From the NCBI GenBank assembly GCA_004193285.1, contig SECP01000046.1, positions 49,178 to 113,177 of the forward strand: a stretch of DNA of 64,000 nt, written 5' to 3'. Position numbers and translations under genes: made by a program. The notes under the pieces are model-generated. The model was not told the origin of the DNA. It saw nothing but the letters and a program-made list of their open reading frames with translations, and did not search any database. Shown piece after piece: positions 52,601-62,244 of the stretch. The stretch comes from Myxococcales bacterium (GTDB lineage Bacteria > Myxococcota_A > Polyangia > Polyangiales > Polyangiaceae). Numbering within the stretch: position 1 is the stretch's first letter; each line of letters begins with the position of its first letter.

Positions 52601-55600
52601 ATGGCTACCAGAGTCTCCAGTTTTTCTCTCCGCGAGCCCGACGACACCGACGTCATCGCCAAATCCAACGAGACCGCCTTGGCGGTGGACCTTTCGCGAA
52701 GTGTCGTCGACCTCTTTTACGACCGCGCGCGGTCGTCGCCAAACGCGGTCGCGTGTATCGACGGGGAAACGCAGACCACCTTCGAGGACTTGAACCAAAC
52801 GTCCAACCGCATCGCGCACGCGCTGCTCGAGCGCGGAGTCGGCGTAGACGTTCCAGTGGGAATCCTCTTGGAGCGCTCCGCCCTCCAGCTCGCGGCCATG
52901 CTCGGCATTCTCAAGGCCGGCGGCTGCTACGTTCCGATCGATCCCAGGTATCCTGCCGACTACGTCCGGCTGGTGGTGGCGGATGCTTCACCCAGGGTCG
53001 TGCTTTCGACGGAGGCTTTGCGCCCTCAGCTGCAGGGCGCCTCGGCCGAGGTTCTTTCGTTGGACGCGGCTGCGGTTCGCCACGCCGCCACGGACGCCCC
53101 CAGCATCCGCATTTCGCCGGAGCAGCTGGCGTACATCATGTACACCTCTGGCTCGAGCGGCACGCCCAAAGGGGTGATGGTGCCCCACCGGCAGATTCTG
53201 AATTGCCTCACGTCGTTGTGGACGCGAGCTCCCTTCGGTGAGGGCGAGGTCGTGGCCCAGAAGACCTCCGCCGCGTTCGCGATCTCGACGAAGGAGCTGT
53301 ACTCGGGGCTGCTCGCGGGAGCTCCCCAGGTCTTCCTGGACGACGATGTCGCGCGGGACCCAGCCCGGCTGGTAGCGGAGCTGGCCCGCACCTCGGTGAC
53401 GCGGCTGTACACGTTCCCGTCGCAACTGGAGGCGCTCATCGCCTCCGCTCGAGGCGCCTACGATAGGCTCCGCAGCCTTCGTCATGTGTTCGTGTCCATC
53501 GAGCCGTGGTCGGCGGACCTCCTGAACGAGCTGCGCCGCGTGATGCCTTGGGTCACGCCTTGGTACATCTACGGCTGCACCGAGATCAATGACGTCACGT
53601 ATTGTGACCCAGGTTGCAAGCCGAGCAGCACCGGCTTCGTGCCCATCGGTCGTCCCATCCACAACACACGAGTACTCGTCTTTGACGAGGACCTGCGGCC
53701 CGTCCCGGTCGGCGCGACCGGCGAGATGTACGTGGAGAGTCTCGGCCTGGCGCGCGGCTACTGGAATCTGCCTACGCTGACGGCGGAACGCTTCATCGCC
53801 AATCCGCTCGGTGGATCCGCGCGCCTGTACCGAACCGGTGACCTTGCCCGCTACCTTCCGGACGGCTCTCTCGAGTTTCTCGGCCGCCGCGACGAAGAGA
53901 TCAAAGTTCGAGGCTATCGGGTCGATGTTCGCCAGGTCGAGAAGGCCCTCGCGGCGCATCCCGCCGTTCGAGAGGCCGCCGTCGTCGGGAAGGCGAGCGA
54001 CGGCAAGGGCAAGTCCGATCTCATCGCCTACGTCGTTCCCGCGTCCGAAGACGCGCAGAGCATCGAGGGGCTGCGTGAGTACATGACCAATTGTCTGCCC
54101 GCCTACATGGTGCCGACGATTTTTCAGACTCTGCCCGTTCTTCCCCGCCTGCCGAACGACAAGATAGACCGCCTGCGCCTGCCAGACCCGACGCGGGCGG
54201 ACGCCGGCGCGGACTACGTAGCTCCTCGCTCTCCCACCGAGACGGCGCTCGCGCAGGTGTGGGTGGAGGTATTGCGCCAAGGTACGACCGCGGCGCCCGT
54301 CGTGGGCTTGCGTCACGACTTCTTCGACCTAGGCGGCCACTCTCTGCTCGCCGCCCAGATGTTCTCGCGCATTCGTGAGCTGCTGGGGGTCGAGCTTCCG
54401 CTCAACTTGCTGTTCGAAAATCCGGTGCTGGAGGCCTTTGCGCGCGCGGTAGACACGGCCCTCTCCGCCCGTGGCGCACGGCCGGAAACTGCCATCGTCG
54501 CCGTCGACCGCGCCGAGAAATTGCCCCTATCCTTCGTGCAGGAGCGGCTGTGGTTCGTGCACGAGCACATGCCGGAGCAGCGGACGAGCTACAACGTGGC
54601 GTTCGCGGCCGACATGCGCGGCAAGGGTTTCTCCATCGCGGCCCTTCGCGCCGCGATCAACGGCATCGTGGCGCGCCACGAGACGCTCCGAACGACGTTC
54701 GTCGTTCCTCAGGATGCCAGCGAGCCGGCTCAGCGGATCGCGGACTCCTTGTGGCTGGACATCCCGCTGGAGGACGTCGCGGAAGCAGCCATCGAGTCGA
54801 AGAAGGCGGAGCACGCCGCCCACGTCTTCGACCTCGCCAAGGGGCCGCTGCTGAAGGTCTCGATTTTGCGAGTCTCCCCGGAGCACCACGTGTTCATGCT
54901 GAACATGCACCACATCATCTGCGACGGCTGGTCCATCGGTATCATGATGCGGGACATGTGGGCGTTTTACGCCGCCGCGGAGACCGGCGCCCAGCCGAAG
55001 CTGCCCCCGCTCGACGTTCAATATGCGGACTACGTCGTGTGGCAGCGTCAGCAAGACCTCCGGTCAGGTCTCGAGTACTGGAAGGGCTCGCTCGAGGGCT
55101 ACGAGGAAGGGCTCTCGTTGCCCTACGACTTCCCGCGTCCGCGCGGGAGGGCTTGGCGCGCAGGGCTCCTCCGTCACCGCTACGCGCCGGAGCTGTCGGC
55201 CAAGCTTGCGGAGATGGGCAAGCGTCAGCAGACGACGTTGTTCATGACGTTGACGGCCAGCGTCGCGATTCTTCTTCATCGCTACACACGCAGAGACGAC
55301 CTTTGCATCGGTACGACGGTCGCGGGTCGCGACCTGCTGGCGCTCGAGAACCTCGTCGGCTTCTTCGTCAACATCCTCGCGCTCCGGCTGGATCTGACGG
55401 GCGACCCTACTCTGGAGACAATCCTGGGCCGGACGAAGGCGCAACTACTCGCGGGGATGGAGCACCGCGACGTTCCTTTCGAGCACGTGCTGGGGGCGCT
55501 CAAGAAGCAACCCGATAGCAGTCAAATTCCGCTCGTGCCGGTGATGGTTCGCCATCAGAATTTTCCGAATGATCGCGCGTCCGCGTCGACGAATCCCGAT

Positions 55601-58516
55601 CTGCAAACGGGAGAAATCGAGTTTGGTCAGCGGACCACCCCCAATGAGCTGGACCTCCAATTCACGGGGGACGGGAGCGCTCTCGAGCTCACCATCGAAT
55701 ACGCGGAGGAGCTGTTCAGCGAGAAGACCATCGCTCGTCTCATCGAAACTCACGAGCACATCCTGAGCCTGATGGTATCGAGCCCCGCGGTGACGCTCTC
55801 TGACCTGCCTCTCCACCTGGGTCAGGCTGGAGCCGAGCGTGGTCCCGGGGCCGCGCTCGACGTATCCAAGAGCGTCCTGTCGCTCTTCCGTGAGCGGGTT
55901 GCGGAAAACCCCGACGCGCCTGCCTGCATCGGTGAGTCGGGGTCCTTGACCTTCGCCGAGCTGGACCGAAGAGCCAATCAGGTCGCCCACGCACTGGTGG
56001 CCAGCGGCGTCCGGAGCGAGACTCCGGTGGGCATCCTCCTCCATCGCTCGCCGGAGCTCCTGATCGCGACGCTGGGTGTGCTGAAGTCCGGTGGGTGCTA
56101 CGTGCCGCTGGACCCTCAGTACCCGCAAGAATACGTCGCTCAAATTCTCGCTGACGCGGAGCCGTCCGTGGTGCTTACCTCCCCGCAGCTGCGCTCGAAG
56201 GCAGCGGGCTCGGGGCGAACGCTCCTCGCGCTGGACGACGCCGCCGTCACCTCGAGCCCGACGAGCGCGCCCGAGGTCCAGGTTCGCGCCGATCAGCTGG
56301 CGTACCTCATGTACACGTCCGGCTCCACGGGCGCGCCGAAGGGGGTCATGGTTCCCCACCAGCAGCTGCTGACGTGGCTCTACCCGCTTTGGGAGAGAGC
56401 TCCGTTCGAAGGCGGCGAGCTCGTGGCGCAGAAGACCTCAACCGCTTTCGCAATCGCGGTGAAAGAGTCGTTCGCCGGGTTGCTCGCGGGCGTGCCACAG
56501 CTCGCGATCGACGACGCGACCGTCAAGGACGTCGCGAGCCTCGTCCGAACGCTGGAGCGTTGGGAGGTGTCTCGACTCTACACCTTCCCCTCGCAGTTGG
56601 AGGCAATCCTTGCTCACGTGGAGGACCGACCCGAACGCCTCAAGGCGCTGCGCCACCTCTTCGTTTCCATCGAACCCTGCCCGGTCGAGCTGTTGCGGAA
56701 GGTGCGCACCCTCGCTCCGTGGATCACGCCTTGGTACATCTACGGTTGCACGGAGATCAACGACGTCACGTACTGCGAGCCCGATGAGCAGGTGAGCAGC
56801 ACCGGCTTCGTCCCCATTGGTCGTCCGATCAGCCGCGTTCGCACCTTCGTTCTCGACGACGAGCTGCGCGAAGCCCCCGTGGGCTCTTTGGGCGAGTTGT
56901 ACGTAGAGAGCCCCGGCGCCGCCCGGGGCTACTGGCGGCAACCTGGCTTGACTGCAGAGCGCTTCGTGCCGAACCCCTACGGCCAGCCGGGATCACGGCT
57001 CTATCGAACCGGTGACCTTGCCCGCTACCTCGACGACGGCTCGCTCGAGTTTCTGGGTCGTCGCGATCACGAGACCAAGATCCGCGGGCACCGAGTGGAC
57101 ATTCGCCACGTCGAGAAGGTCCTGGGGGCTCATCCCGCGGTCGCGGAAGTGGCCGTGCTCGGGTGGCCGAGGCAGGCGACGAATCCTCAACTCCTCGCCT
57201 ACGTGGTGTTCACGGGGAATCAAAGCACTACCGCCAGAGAGCTTCGCGAGTACCTCCTCGCCAATCTTCCAACGTACATGGTTCCGGCCCTGTACCAGTT
57301 TTTGGACGAGCTACCGCGGCTCACGAACGGCAAGCTGGATCGATTGGCTCTTCCGGAGCCCAGTGAGCTCCAAGGCCGGGCGGAGTACGTGTCGCCGCGG
57401 AGCCCCACGGAGCAACGCATCGCCGCGATGTGGAGCCGGCTACTCACCCATGGAGACCTGCCACCCCCTCAGGTCGGGGGGGCCGATAACTTCTTCGACC
57501 TGGGAGGGCATTCGCTGCTCGCGGAGCACGTGCTGTCCTTCGTTAGGCGCGAATTCGGGGTGGACGTCGGCTTCCGAACGCTCTTCGAGTCACCAAGGCT
57601 GGAGGACTTCGCGAGCGCCGTCGATGGCGCGGTCGCCGCGCGGACGGACAGCAAGCGCGCGCCATCCATCAAAGAGCCCTCGGCGGTCGTCAGCTTGTCC
57701 AAGAGCTCGAGTCTGCCGAGCCTATTCTGCGTCCACCCAGTGGGGGGCCAGGCGCTGGTCTACCGCGAGCTGGCCCAAAGTCTCGGCTCTCACGTTCACG
57801 TCTGGGCCCTCCAGTCGGAGGCCCCCCGACCCTGCAAGACGTTGGAGGCACTGGCCGAGTTCTACGCGGGAGAGATTCGCAAGGTGCAATCTCGCGGCAG
57901 CTACCGACTGCTGGGTTGGTCTTCTGGCGGTCTTCTCGCTTCCGCGATCGCTCGCGCTCTGCTCGGACAAGACTCGGTCGTCGACTACCTCGGTCTGATC
58001 GAGACGAATCCCATCCCGTCTCTCGCCGCCGGTCGCAACTCGCCGCTCATCGCGGCGACGAACCTGTTGGGTTCGGTTCGAGGCCGAAGCTTCACCGCAC
58101 CCGAGCTGGACGCCGCGCGCGACCTCCTCGCCTCGAAGGGCGGAGTCGAGAGCGCTTTCACCCCCGAGCGCGCGCCGGAGGCGTTGCGCGCCCTGTCGCA
58201 ACGATTCGAGGTCACGCTCACTGAGGAATCGCTCACGTACGTCGTCAGCAGGCTCGACACCACGCGCTACTATCTCGGGTTACTCGCCGGCCACCGCGTC
58301 GAGGACGTTGCCGACCGCGTCGTCGTCTATCGAGCGAAGAACGCCATCAAGCTCGCGGCGACGCGCCCGACCGACGTCATCGTGCCGGGTAACCACTACG
58401 ACGTGCTGCAGGGGGAGAACGCCCGGTACCTCGGCGCGCGCATCACAGAACGACTAGCAACTCTCGGTCTGACCGGGGTGGGGCCAAATCAGGCCTGGCA
58501 CCCAGCCCAGACGTGA
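52601..58516 (+). CDS. NRPS, A-PCP-C-A-PCP-TE (aryl acid modules)
   Basis: 1971 residues. A1 core YTSGSSGTPKG near residue 180; PCP1 Ser in DFFDLGGHSLL near 577; C domain from about 640 with intact HHxxxDG (MHHIICDGWS) near 770; A2 core YTSGSTGAPKG near 1235; PCP2 NFFDLGGHSLL near 1630; TE with GWSSG near 1770. Both A domains have Ala where amino-acid A domains have Asp235 (AFAISTKE, AFAIAVKE), as expected for substrates without an alpha-amine. Read by eye, both give the same ten-residue code A-I-K-Y-F-S-I-D-V-K, sharing Ala235, Lys239, Tyr278 and Asp330 with 4-aminobenzoate domains as I recall them. It starts with A, so the partner C domain must be in another protein. Its TE makes it the last protein in the line. 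Corresponds to CysG. Confidence 0.9.
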   Translation: MATRVSSFSLREPDDTDVIAKSNETALAVDLSRSVVDLFYDRARSSPNAVACIDGETQTTFEDLNQTSNRIAHALLERGVGVDVPVGILLERSALQLAAMLGILKAGGCYVPIDPRYPADYVRLVVADASPRVVLSTEALRPQLQGASAEVLSLDAAAVRHAATDAPSIRISPEQLAYIMYTSGSSGTPKGVMVPHRQILNCLTSLWTRAPFGEGEVVAQKTSAAFAISTKELYSGLLAGAPQVFLDDDVARDPARLVAELARTSVTRLYTFPSQLEALIASARGAYDRLRSLRHVFVSIEPWSADLLNELRRVMPWVTPWYIYGCTEINDVTYCDPGCKPSSTGFVPIGRPIHNTRVLVFDEDLRPVPVGATGEMYVESLGLARGYWNLPTLTAERFIANPLGGSARLYRTGDLARYLPDGSLEFLGRRDEEIKVRGYRVDVRQVEKALAAHPAVREAAVVGKASDGKGKSDLIAYVVPASEDAQSIEGLREYMTNCLPAYMVPTIFQTLPVLPRLPNDKIDRLRLPDPTRADAGADYVAPRSPTETALAQVWVEVLRQGTTAAPVVGLRHDFFDLGGHSLLAAQMFSRIRELLGVELPLNLLFENPVLEAFARAVDTALSARGARPETAIVAVDRAEKLPLSFVQERLWFVHEHMPEQRTSYNVAFAADMRGKGFSIAALRAAINGIVARHETLRTTFVVPQDASEPAQRIADSLWLDIPLEDVAEAAIESKKAEHAAHVFDLAKGPLLKVSILRVSPEHHVFMLNMHHIICDGWSIGIMMRDMWAFYAAAETGAQPKLPPLDVQYADYVVWQRQQDLRSGLEYWKGSLEGYEEGLSLPYDFPRPRGRAWRAGLLRHRYAPELSAKLAEMGKRQQTTLFMTLTASVAILLHRYTRRDDLCIGTTVAGRDLLALENLVGFFVNILALRLDLTGDPTLETILGRTKAQLLAGMEHRDVPFEHVLGALKKQPDSSQIPLVPVMVRHQNFPNDRASASTNPDLQTGEIEFGQRTTPNELDLQFTGDGSALELTIEYAEELFSEKTIARLIETHEHILSLMVSSPAVTLSDLPLHLGQAGAERGPGAALDVSKSVLSLFRERVAENPDAPACIGESGSLTFAELDRRANQVAHALVASGVRSETPVGILLHRSPELLIATLGVLKSGGCYVPLDPQYPQEYVAQILADAEPSVVLTSPQLRSKAAGSGRTLLALDDAAVTSSPTSAPEVQVRADQLAYLMYTSGSTGAPKGVMVPHQQLLTWLYPLWERAPFEGGELVAQKTSTAFAIAVKESFAGLLAGVPQLAIDDATVKDVASLVRTLERWEVSRLYTFPSQLEAILAHVEDRPERLKALRHLFVSIEPCPVELLRKVRTLAPWITPWYIYGCTEINDVTYCEPDEQVSSTGFVPIGRPISRVRTFVLDDELREAPVGSLGELYVESPGAARGYWRQPGLTAERFVPNPYGQPGSRLYRTGDLARYLDDGSLEFLGRRDHETKIRGHRVDIRHVEKVLGAHPAVAEVAVLGWPRQATNPQLLAYVVFTGNQSTTARELREYLLANLPTYMVPALYQFLDELPRLTNGKLDRLALPEPSELQGRAEYVSPRSPTEQRIAAMWSRLLTHGDLPPPQVGGADNFFDLGGHSLLAEHVLSFVRREFGVDVGFRTLFESPRLEDFASAVDGAVAARTDSKRAPSIKEPSAVVSLSKSSSLPSLFCVHPVGGQALVYRELAQSLGSHVHVWALQSEAPRPCKTLEALAEFYAGEIRKVQSRGSYRLLGWSSGGLLASAIARALLGQDSVVDYLGLIETNPIPSLAAGRNSPLIAATNLLGSVRGRSFTAPELDAARDLLASKGGVESAFTPERAPEALRALSQRFEVTLTEESLTYVVSRLDTTRYYLGLLAGHRVEDVADRVVVYRAKNAIKLAATRPTDVIVPGNHYDVLQGENARYLGARITERLATLGLTGVGPNQAWHPAQT

Positions 58517-58533
58517 GCTGGCAGAGGGAACCC

Positions 58534-61410
58534 ATGTCCGAAGAAACTCAAGCATTCGTTACCTTGTCGACCCCGACTTCGTGCGCCGCCGTGCCGGTGA
58601 GTCGTGCCCTTTACCCATCCGAGCTCGGCGTTCACCAGCTCTTCGAAGCTCAAGCCAGCGCGACCCCGGGCGCCACTTCTGTCGTCATGGGCGGCCAGTC
58701 CCTGACGTACCAGGAGCTGAACGCCAAGGCGAACGCCCTCGCCGGTTACCTCCGCACGACGGGTCTTCGCGAAGGGGAGTGCGTCGCCGTGTACATGGAC
58801 CGGAGCCCCTCGTGCCTGGTGGCCCTGCTCGCGGTCCTCAAGGCGGGGGCCACGTACGTGCCCATCGACCTTTCCCTGCCCGAAAAGAGAGTCGCTTACA
58901 TCCTTCAGGACAGTGACGCGACGCGTGTGCTCACGGACGCGCTCGGTCAATCGCGGATAGCGGAGCTGAAGGAGAGCGCGCCCCCGGCCCTGCAAGTGGA
59001 CAAGCTCTTGGTCGAGCTGGTGGGGACCGAAAACCTCGACATCCCAGTAGACCCGCAGCGCGCTGCCTACTGCATCTACACATCGGGCTCGACGGGCGCT
59101 CCCAAGGGCGTGCTCGTTCAGCACCGCGCGTTCATGAATTATATCTGGTGGGCGAAGAAGCAGTACGTCACGGAGGATATCAAGAGCTTCGCGCTCTACT
59201 CGTCGCTCGCTTTCGACCTGACCATCACGTCCATCTTCGTGCCCCTCGTCTCCGGCTGCGTCGTTCACGTTTACCCGGAAACGGGCGACGTTCACCCCCT
59301 CACGGAAGTCATCGCGGACAATCAGGTCGACCTCATCAAGCTCACCCCCGCTCACTTGAGCTTGCTGGTGGATGCGGACCTCTCCTCCTCGCGACTCAAG
59401 ACTCTCATCCTCGGAGGGGAGGACTTGAAGGCGGCGCAGGCGGCGACGGTTCACGGAAAGCTGGGGGGCCGCGCGGTGATCTACAATGAGTACGGCCCCA
59501 CGGAGACGGTCGTCGGGTGCATGATCTACCGCTACGACCCTCAGGGCGACGTCGAGGGCTCGGTGCCAATCGGAGCCGGCATCGACAACGTGGCGCTGTA
59601 CCTGCTGGACGCAGCGCTGAAGCCCGTCGCCAGCGGGGCCGTCGGCGAGATCTACGTGGGCGGGGATTCGGTGAGCCTCGGCTACAAAGGCAAGCCGGAC
59701 TTGACGAACGCCAGCTTCCTCAAAACTCCCTTTGCGCTCGGCAAGCGGCTGTACGCGACGGGGGACCTCGCTCGAGTCAACGATCAGGGGAAGATGGTCT
59801 TTCTGGGGCGGCGAGACCACCAGATCAAGCTGCGAGGCTATCGCATCGAGCTCGGCGAAATCGAGAGCGCGTTGCTGGCATTTCCTGGCATCGATGCGTG
59901 CGTCGTGGACTCCACGAAGAGCGCTACCGCAGACGCGGCCGCGGGGCTGCAGCACTGCGTTCGCTGCGGGCTCGCGTCGAACTTCCCGAACACGACCTAC
60001 GGCGAGGATGGCGTTTGCAACCACTGCGCCGCATTCGAGAAGTACCAGAGCGTCGTGTCGAGTTACTTCGGGACGATGGACGACCTGCGCGGCATCGTCG
60101 AAGAGATGAAGCGCCCGCGGCGCCCGCACTACGATTGCATCGTTTCCCTGAGCGGCGGCAAGGACAGCACTTATGCCTTGTGTCAAATGGTGGAGCTAGG
60201 CGCGCGCGTCTTCGCGTTCACCCTCGACAACGGCTACATCTCGGACGCAGCCAAACGAAACATCGACTTAGTCGTTTCGAGTTTGGGCGTCGACCATCGC
60301 TATGTCTCGACCGAGCACATGAACGAGATCTTCGTCGACAGCCTCAAGCGCCACAGCAACGTTTGCAACGGCTGCTTCAAGGCCATCTACACCTTCGCGA
60401 TCAACCTCGCCGAGGAGCTCGGGGTGTCCCACGTCGTGATGGGGCTGTCGAAGGGCCAATTGTTCGAGACGCGGCTGTCGGCGCTATTTCGCTCGTCCAG
60501 CTTCGACAACGACTCGTTCGAGAAGAGCCTCGTCGAGGCTCGCAAAATCTATCACCGCATCGACGACGCGGTGAGTCGGCGGTTGGACATGTCCTGCGTG
60601 CAAAATGACGAGGTCATCGAGAAGACTCGGTTCGTCGACTTCTTTCGCTATTGCCACGCAAGCCGCGAGGAAATGTACGCGTACATCGAGAAGAAGGTGG
60701 GGTGGAAGCGGCCGGGGGATACGGGGCGCTCCACGAACTGCCTTCTGAACGACGTCGGTATCTACGTGCACAACAAGGAGCGAGGCTTTCACAACTACTC
60801 CTTGCCCTACAGCTGGGACGTGCGGATGGGGCACGTGAGCCGGCAAGCCGCGCTCGAGGAGCTGGACGACTTCAACGACATCAACGTCGTGAGCACGGAG
60901 TCGGTCCTCGCCGAGCTCGGCTACGCTCTGAACCAAAGCATCGTGGGGTCTGCCGAGGCGCAGCTCGTTGCTTACTACGTCTCCGCGCAAGAGCTGCCTG
61001 CGTCCGACCTGCGACAGTTCCTTTCGACCAGCTTGCCCGCGTACATGGTGCCGAAGTTCTTCGTCCAGCTCGACTCGATCCCGCTAACCCCCAACGGCAA
61101 GGTCAACCGTCGCTCCCTGCCGCGCCCGGACTACGTGCAAAAGGCGTCGAAGAGCGCCTCGGCTCGCCCCGCGACCCGCCTGGAGGAGCAGCTCGTGGAG
61201 CTTTGGAAAGAGGTCCTGCGCATCGACGAGGTGGGCATCGACGACGACTTCTTCGAGCTGGGTGGCCACTCTCTACCTGCATTGATGATGCTCTTCAAAG
61301 TCGATACGCAATTCAACCAGGCGATCAGCATCGCGGAGTTCTCCAAGGTGCCGACGGTCAGCGGCCTCGCCGCGCTGGTGGGGTCGGCCGGGGCCGTCGC
61401 AAAGAGCTGA
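58534..61410 (+). CDS. Stand-alone NRPS module: A domain interrupted by PP-loop (AMDH-type) domain, then PCP
   Basis: 958 residues from ATG 58534 (ribosome-binding site AGAGGGA); a GTG at 58513 overlapping the previous stop is an alternative. A core TSGSTGAPKG near residue 180. The specificity pocket reads D-L-T-K-I-G-E-V-G-K (AFDLTITS, LIKLTPAH, NEYGPTETVVG), matching known asparagine domains. After motif A8 (LRGYRIELGEIES, near 435) about 330 residues are inserted: a zinc-ribbon-like CVRCG/CNHC pair, then a PP-loop ATP-pyrophosphatase motif SLSGGKDSTYAL near 540, similar to N-acetyl-sugar amidotransferases. The A domain then resumes (NGKVNRRSLP, 853) and ends in one PCP (DFFELGGHSL, near 907). 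This is the CysH layout, whose insert is a bifunctional aminomutase/amide dehydratase acting on carrier-bound Asn. Confidence 0.9.
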   Translation: MSEETQAFVTLSTPTSCAAVPVSRALYPSELGVHQLFEAQASATPGATSVVMGGQSLTYQELNAKANALAGYLRTTGLREGECVAVYMDRSPSCLVALLAVLKAGATYVPIDLSLPEKRVAYILQDSDATRVLTDALGQSRIAELKESAPPALQVDKLLVELVGTENLDIPVDPQRAAYCIYTSGSTGAPKGVLVQHRAFMNYIWWAKKQYVTEDIKSFALYSSLAFDLTITSIFVPLVSGCVVHVYPETGDVHPLTEVIADNQVDLIKLTPAHLSLLVDADLSSSRLKTLILGGEDLKAAQAATVHGKLGGRAVIYNEYGPTETVVGCMIYRYDPQGDVEGSVPIGAGIDNVALYLLDAALKPVASGAVGEIYVGGDSVSLGYKGKPDLTNASFLKTPFALGKRLYATGDLARVNDQGKMVFLGRRDHQIKLRGYRIELGEIESALLAFPGIDACVVDSTKSATADAAAGLQHCVRCGLASNFPNTTYGEDGVCNHCAAFEKYQSVVSSYFGTMDDLRGIVEEMKRPRRPHYDCIVSLSGGKDSTYALCQMVELGARVFAFTLDNGYISDAAKRNIDLVVSSLGVDHRYVSTEHMNEIFVDSLKRHSNVCNGCFKAIYTFAINLAEELGVSHVVMGLSKGQLFETRLSALFRSSSFDNDSFEKSLVEARKIYHRIDDAVSRRLDMSCVQNDEVIEKTRFVDFFRYCHASREEMYAYIEKKVGWKRPGDTGRSTNCLLNDVGIYVHNKERGFHNYSLPYSWDVRMGHVSRQAALEELDDFNDINVVSTESVLAELGYALNQSIVGSAEAQLVAYYVSAQELPASDLRQFLSTSLPAYMVPKFFVQLDSIPLTPNGKVNRRSLPRPDYVQKASKSASARPATRLEEQLVELWKEVLRIDEVGIDDDFFELGGHSLPALMMLFKVDTQFNQAISIAEFSKVPTVSGLAALVGSAGAVAKS

Positions 61411-61425
61411 GAACGACGAAGCACC

Positions 61426-62244
61426 ATGGGCATCGTGATCGTCAATGGCGTCAGCGGAGCTTCGTGCTCTCCACGCGACCGCGGTCTCCAGTTCGGAGAC
61501 GGCTTGTTCGAGACCATGTTGGGCGTGGGCGGCGGCGTGGTGGAGCTCGGTCGGCACTGGAGGCGGCTTCAAGACGGCTGCCGACGCTTGGGTATTCATT
61601 GTCCGGTTACACAAGAAGAAGTGCTCACGGCGCTGCGAGCCGCAGAGCTGCCGCGAGCCGTCGTGAAGCTGATCGTGACGAGAGGCGACTCGGGGCGTGG
61701 GTACCGCTGTCCACCCGCTTTGGTTGCGCATTGGGTGCTCTTCATCGATCAGGCGCCGGAGTATCCGCAGGCGGCTCGCGAGGGAGGCGTGGCCGTCACG
61801 GTGTGCCGGACGCGAGTGCCCATCGAGGACGAGGCCATCGCCGGCATCAAGCACCTGAACCGGTTGCCCCAAGTGATGGCTCGTCGAGAGTGGAACGACG
61901 AGTATCACGACGGCCTCCTGATGGATCCGGACGGCCGCGTCGTGGAAGGGTGCGCGAACAACCTCTTCGTGGTGACGGGTGGAGTGCTGAAGACCCCCGA
62001 CTTGTCCAGGTCCGGGGTGCACGGAGTCATGAGAGAGCGAGTCCTCGAGCACGCTAAGGCCAATGGCATTCCTACGCGGGTGTGCGTGCTCGACCGAGAC
62101 GACCTCAGTAAGGCGGAAGAAGTGTTTCTGACGAACGCGATCTACGGCATCACTCCGGTTGGCTCCATCGAGAGCCATCGATACTCGGCCAACACGCTCA
62201 CCGCGCGACTCGTCGCCAGCCTCTGCAGGGGGACCCATTGCTGA
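61426..62244 (+). CDS. pabC: 4-amino-4-deoxychorismate lyase
   Basis: 272 residues, fold-type IV PLP enzyme. FGDGLFETML near residue 24, the PLP Lys in GIKHLNRLPQVMAR (an almost exact PabC signature) and EGCANNLFVV, TPDLSRSGVHGVMRERVL identify ADC lyase rather than a branched-chain aminotransferase. It splits 4-amino-4-deoxychorismate to 4-aminobenzoate and pyruvate, completing the pathway begun at 48500. It overlaps the next gene by seven bases. Corresponds to CysI. Confidence 0.93.
   Translation: MGIVIVNGVSGASCSPRDRGLQFGDGLFETMLGVGGGVVELGRHWRRLQDGCRRLGIHCPVTQEEVLTALRAAELPRAVVKLIVTRGDSGRGYRCPPALVAHWVLFIDQAPEYPQAAREGGVAVTVCRTRVPIEDEAIAGIKHLNRLPQVMARREWNDEYHDGLLMDPDGRVVEGCANNLFVVTGGVLKTPDLSRSGVHGVMRERVLEHAKANGIPTRVCVLDRDDLSKAEEVFLTNAIYGITPVGSIESHRYSANTLTARLVASLCRGTHC

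Noticed and set aside
60140..60930. Inserted domain of the 58534 NRPS as an asparagine synthetase fused to the module
   Set aside because: The PP-loop is present but there is no glutaminase domain, and the CxxC pairs plus context match the sugar amidotransferase-like insert of CysH rather than AsnB.
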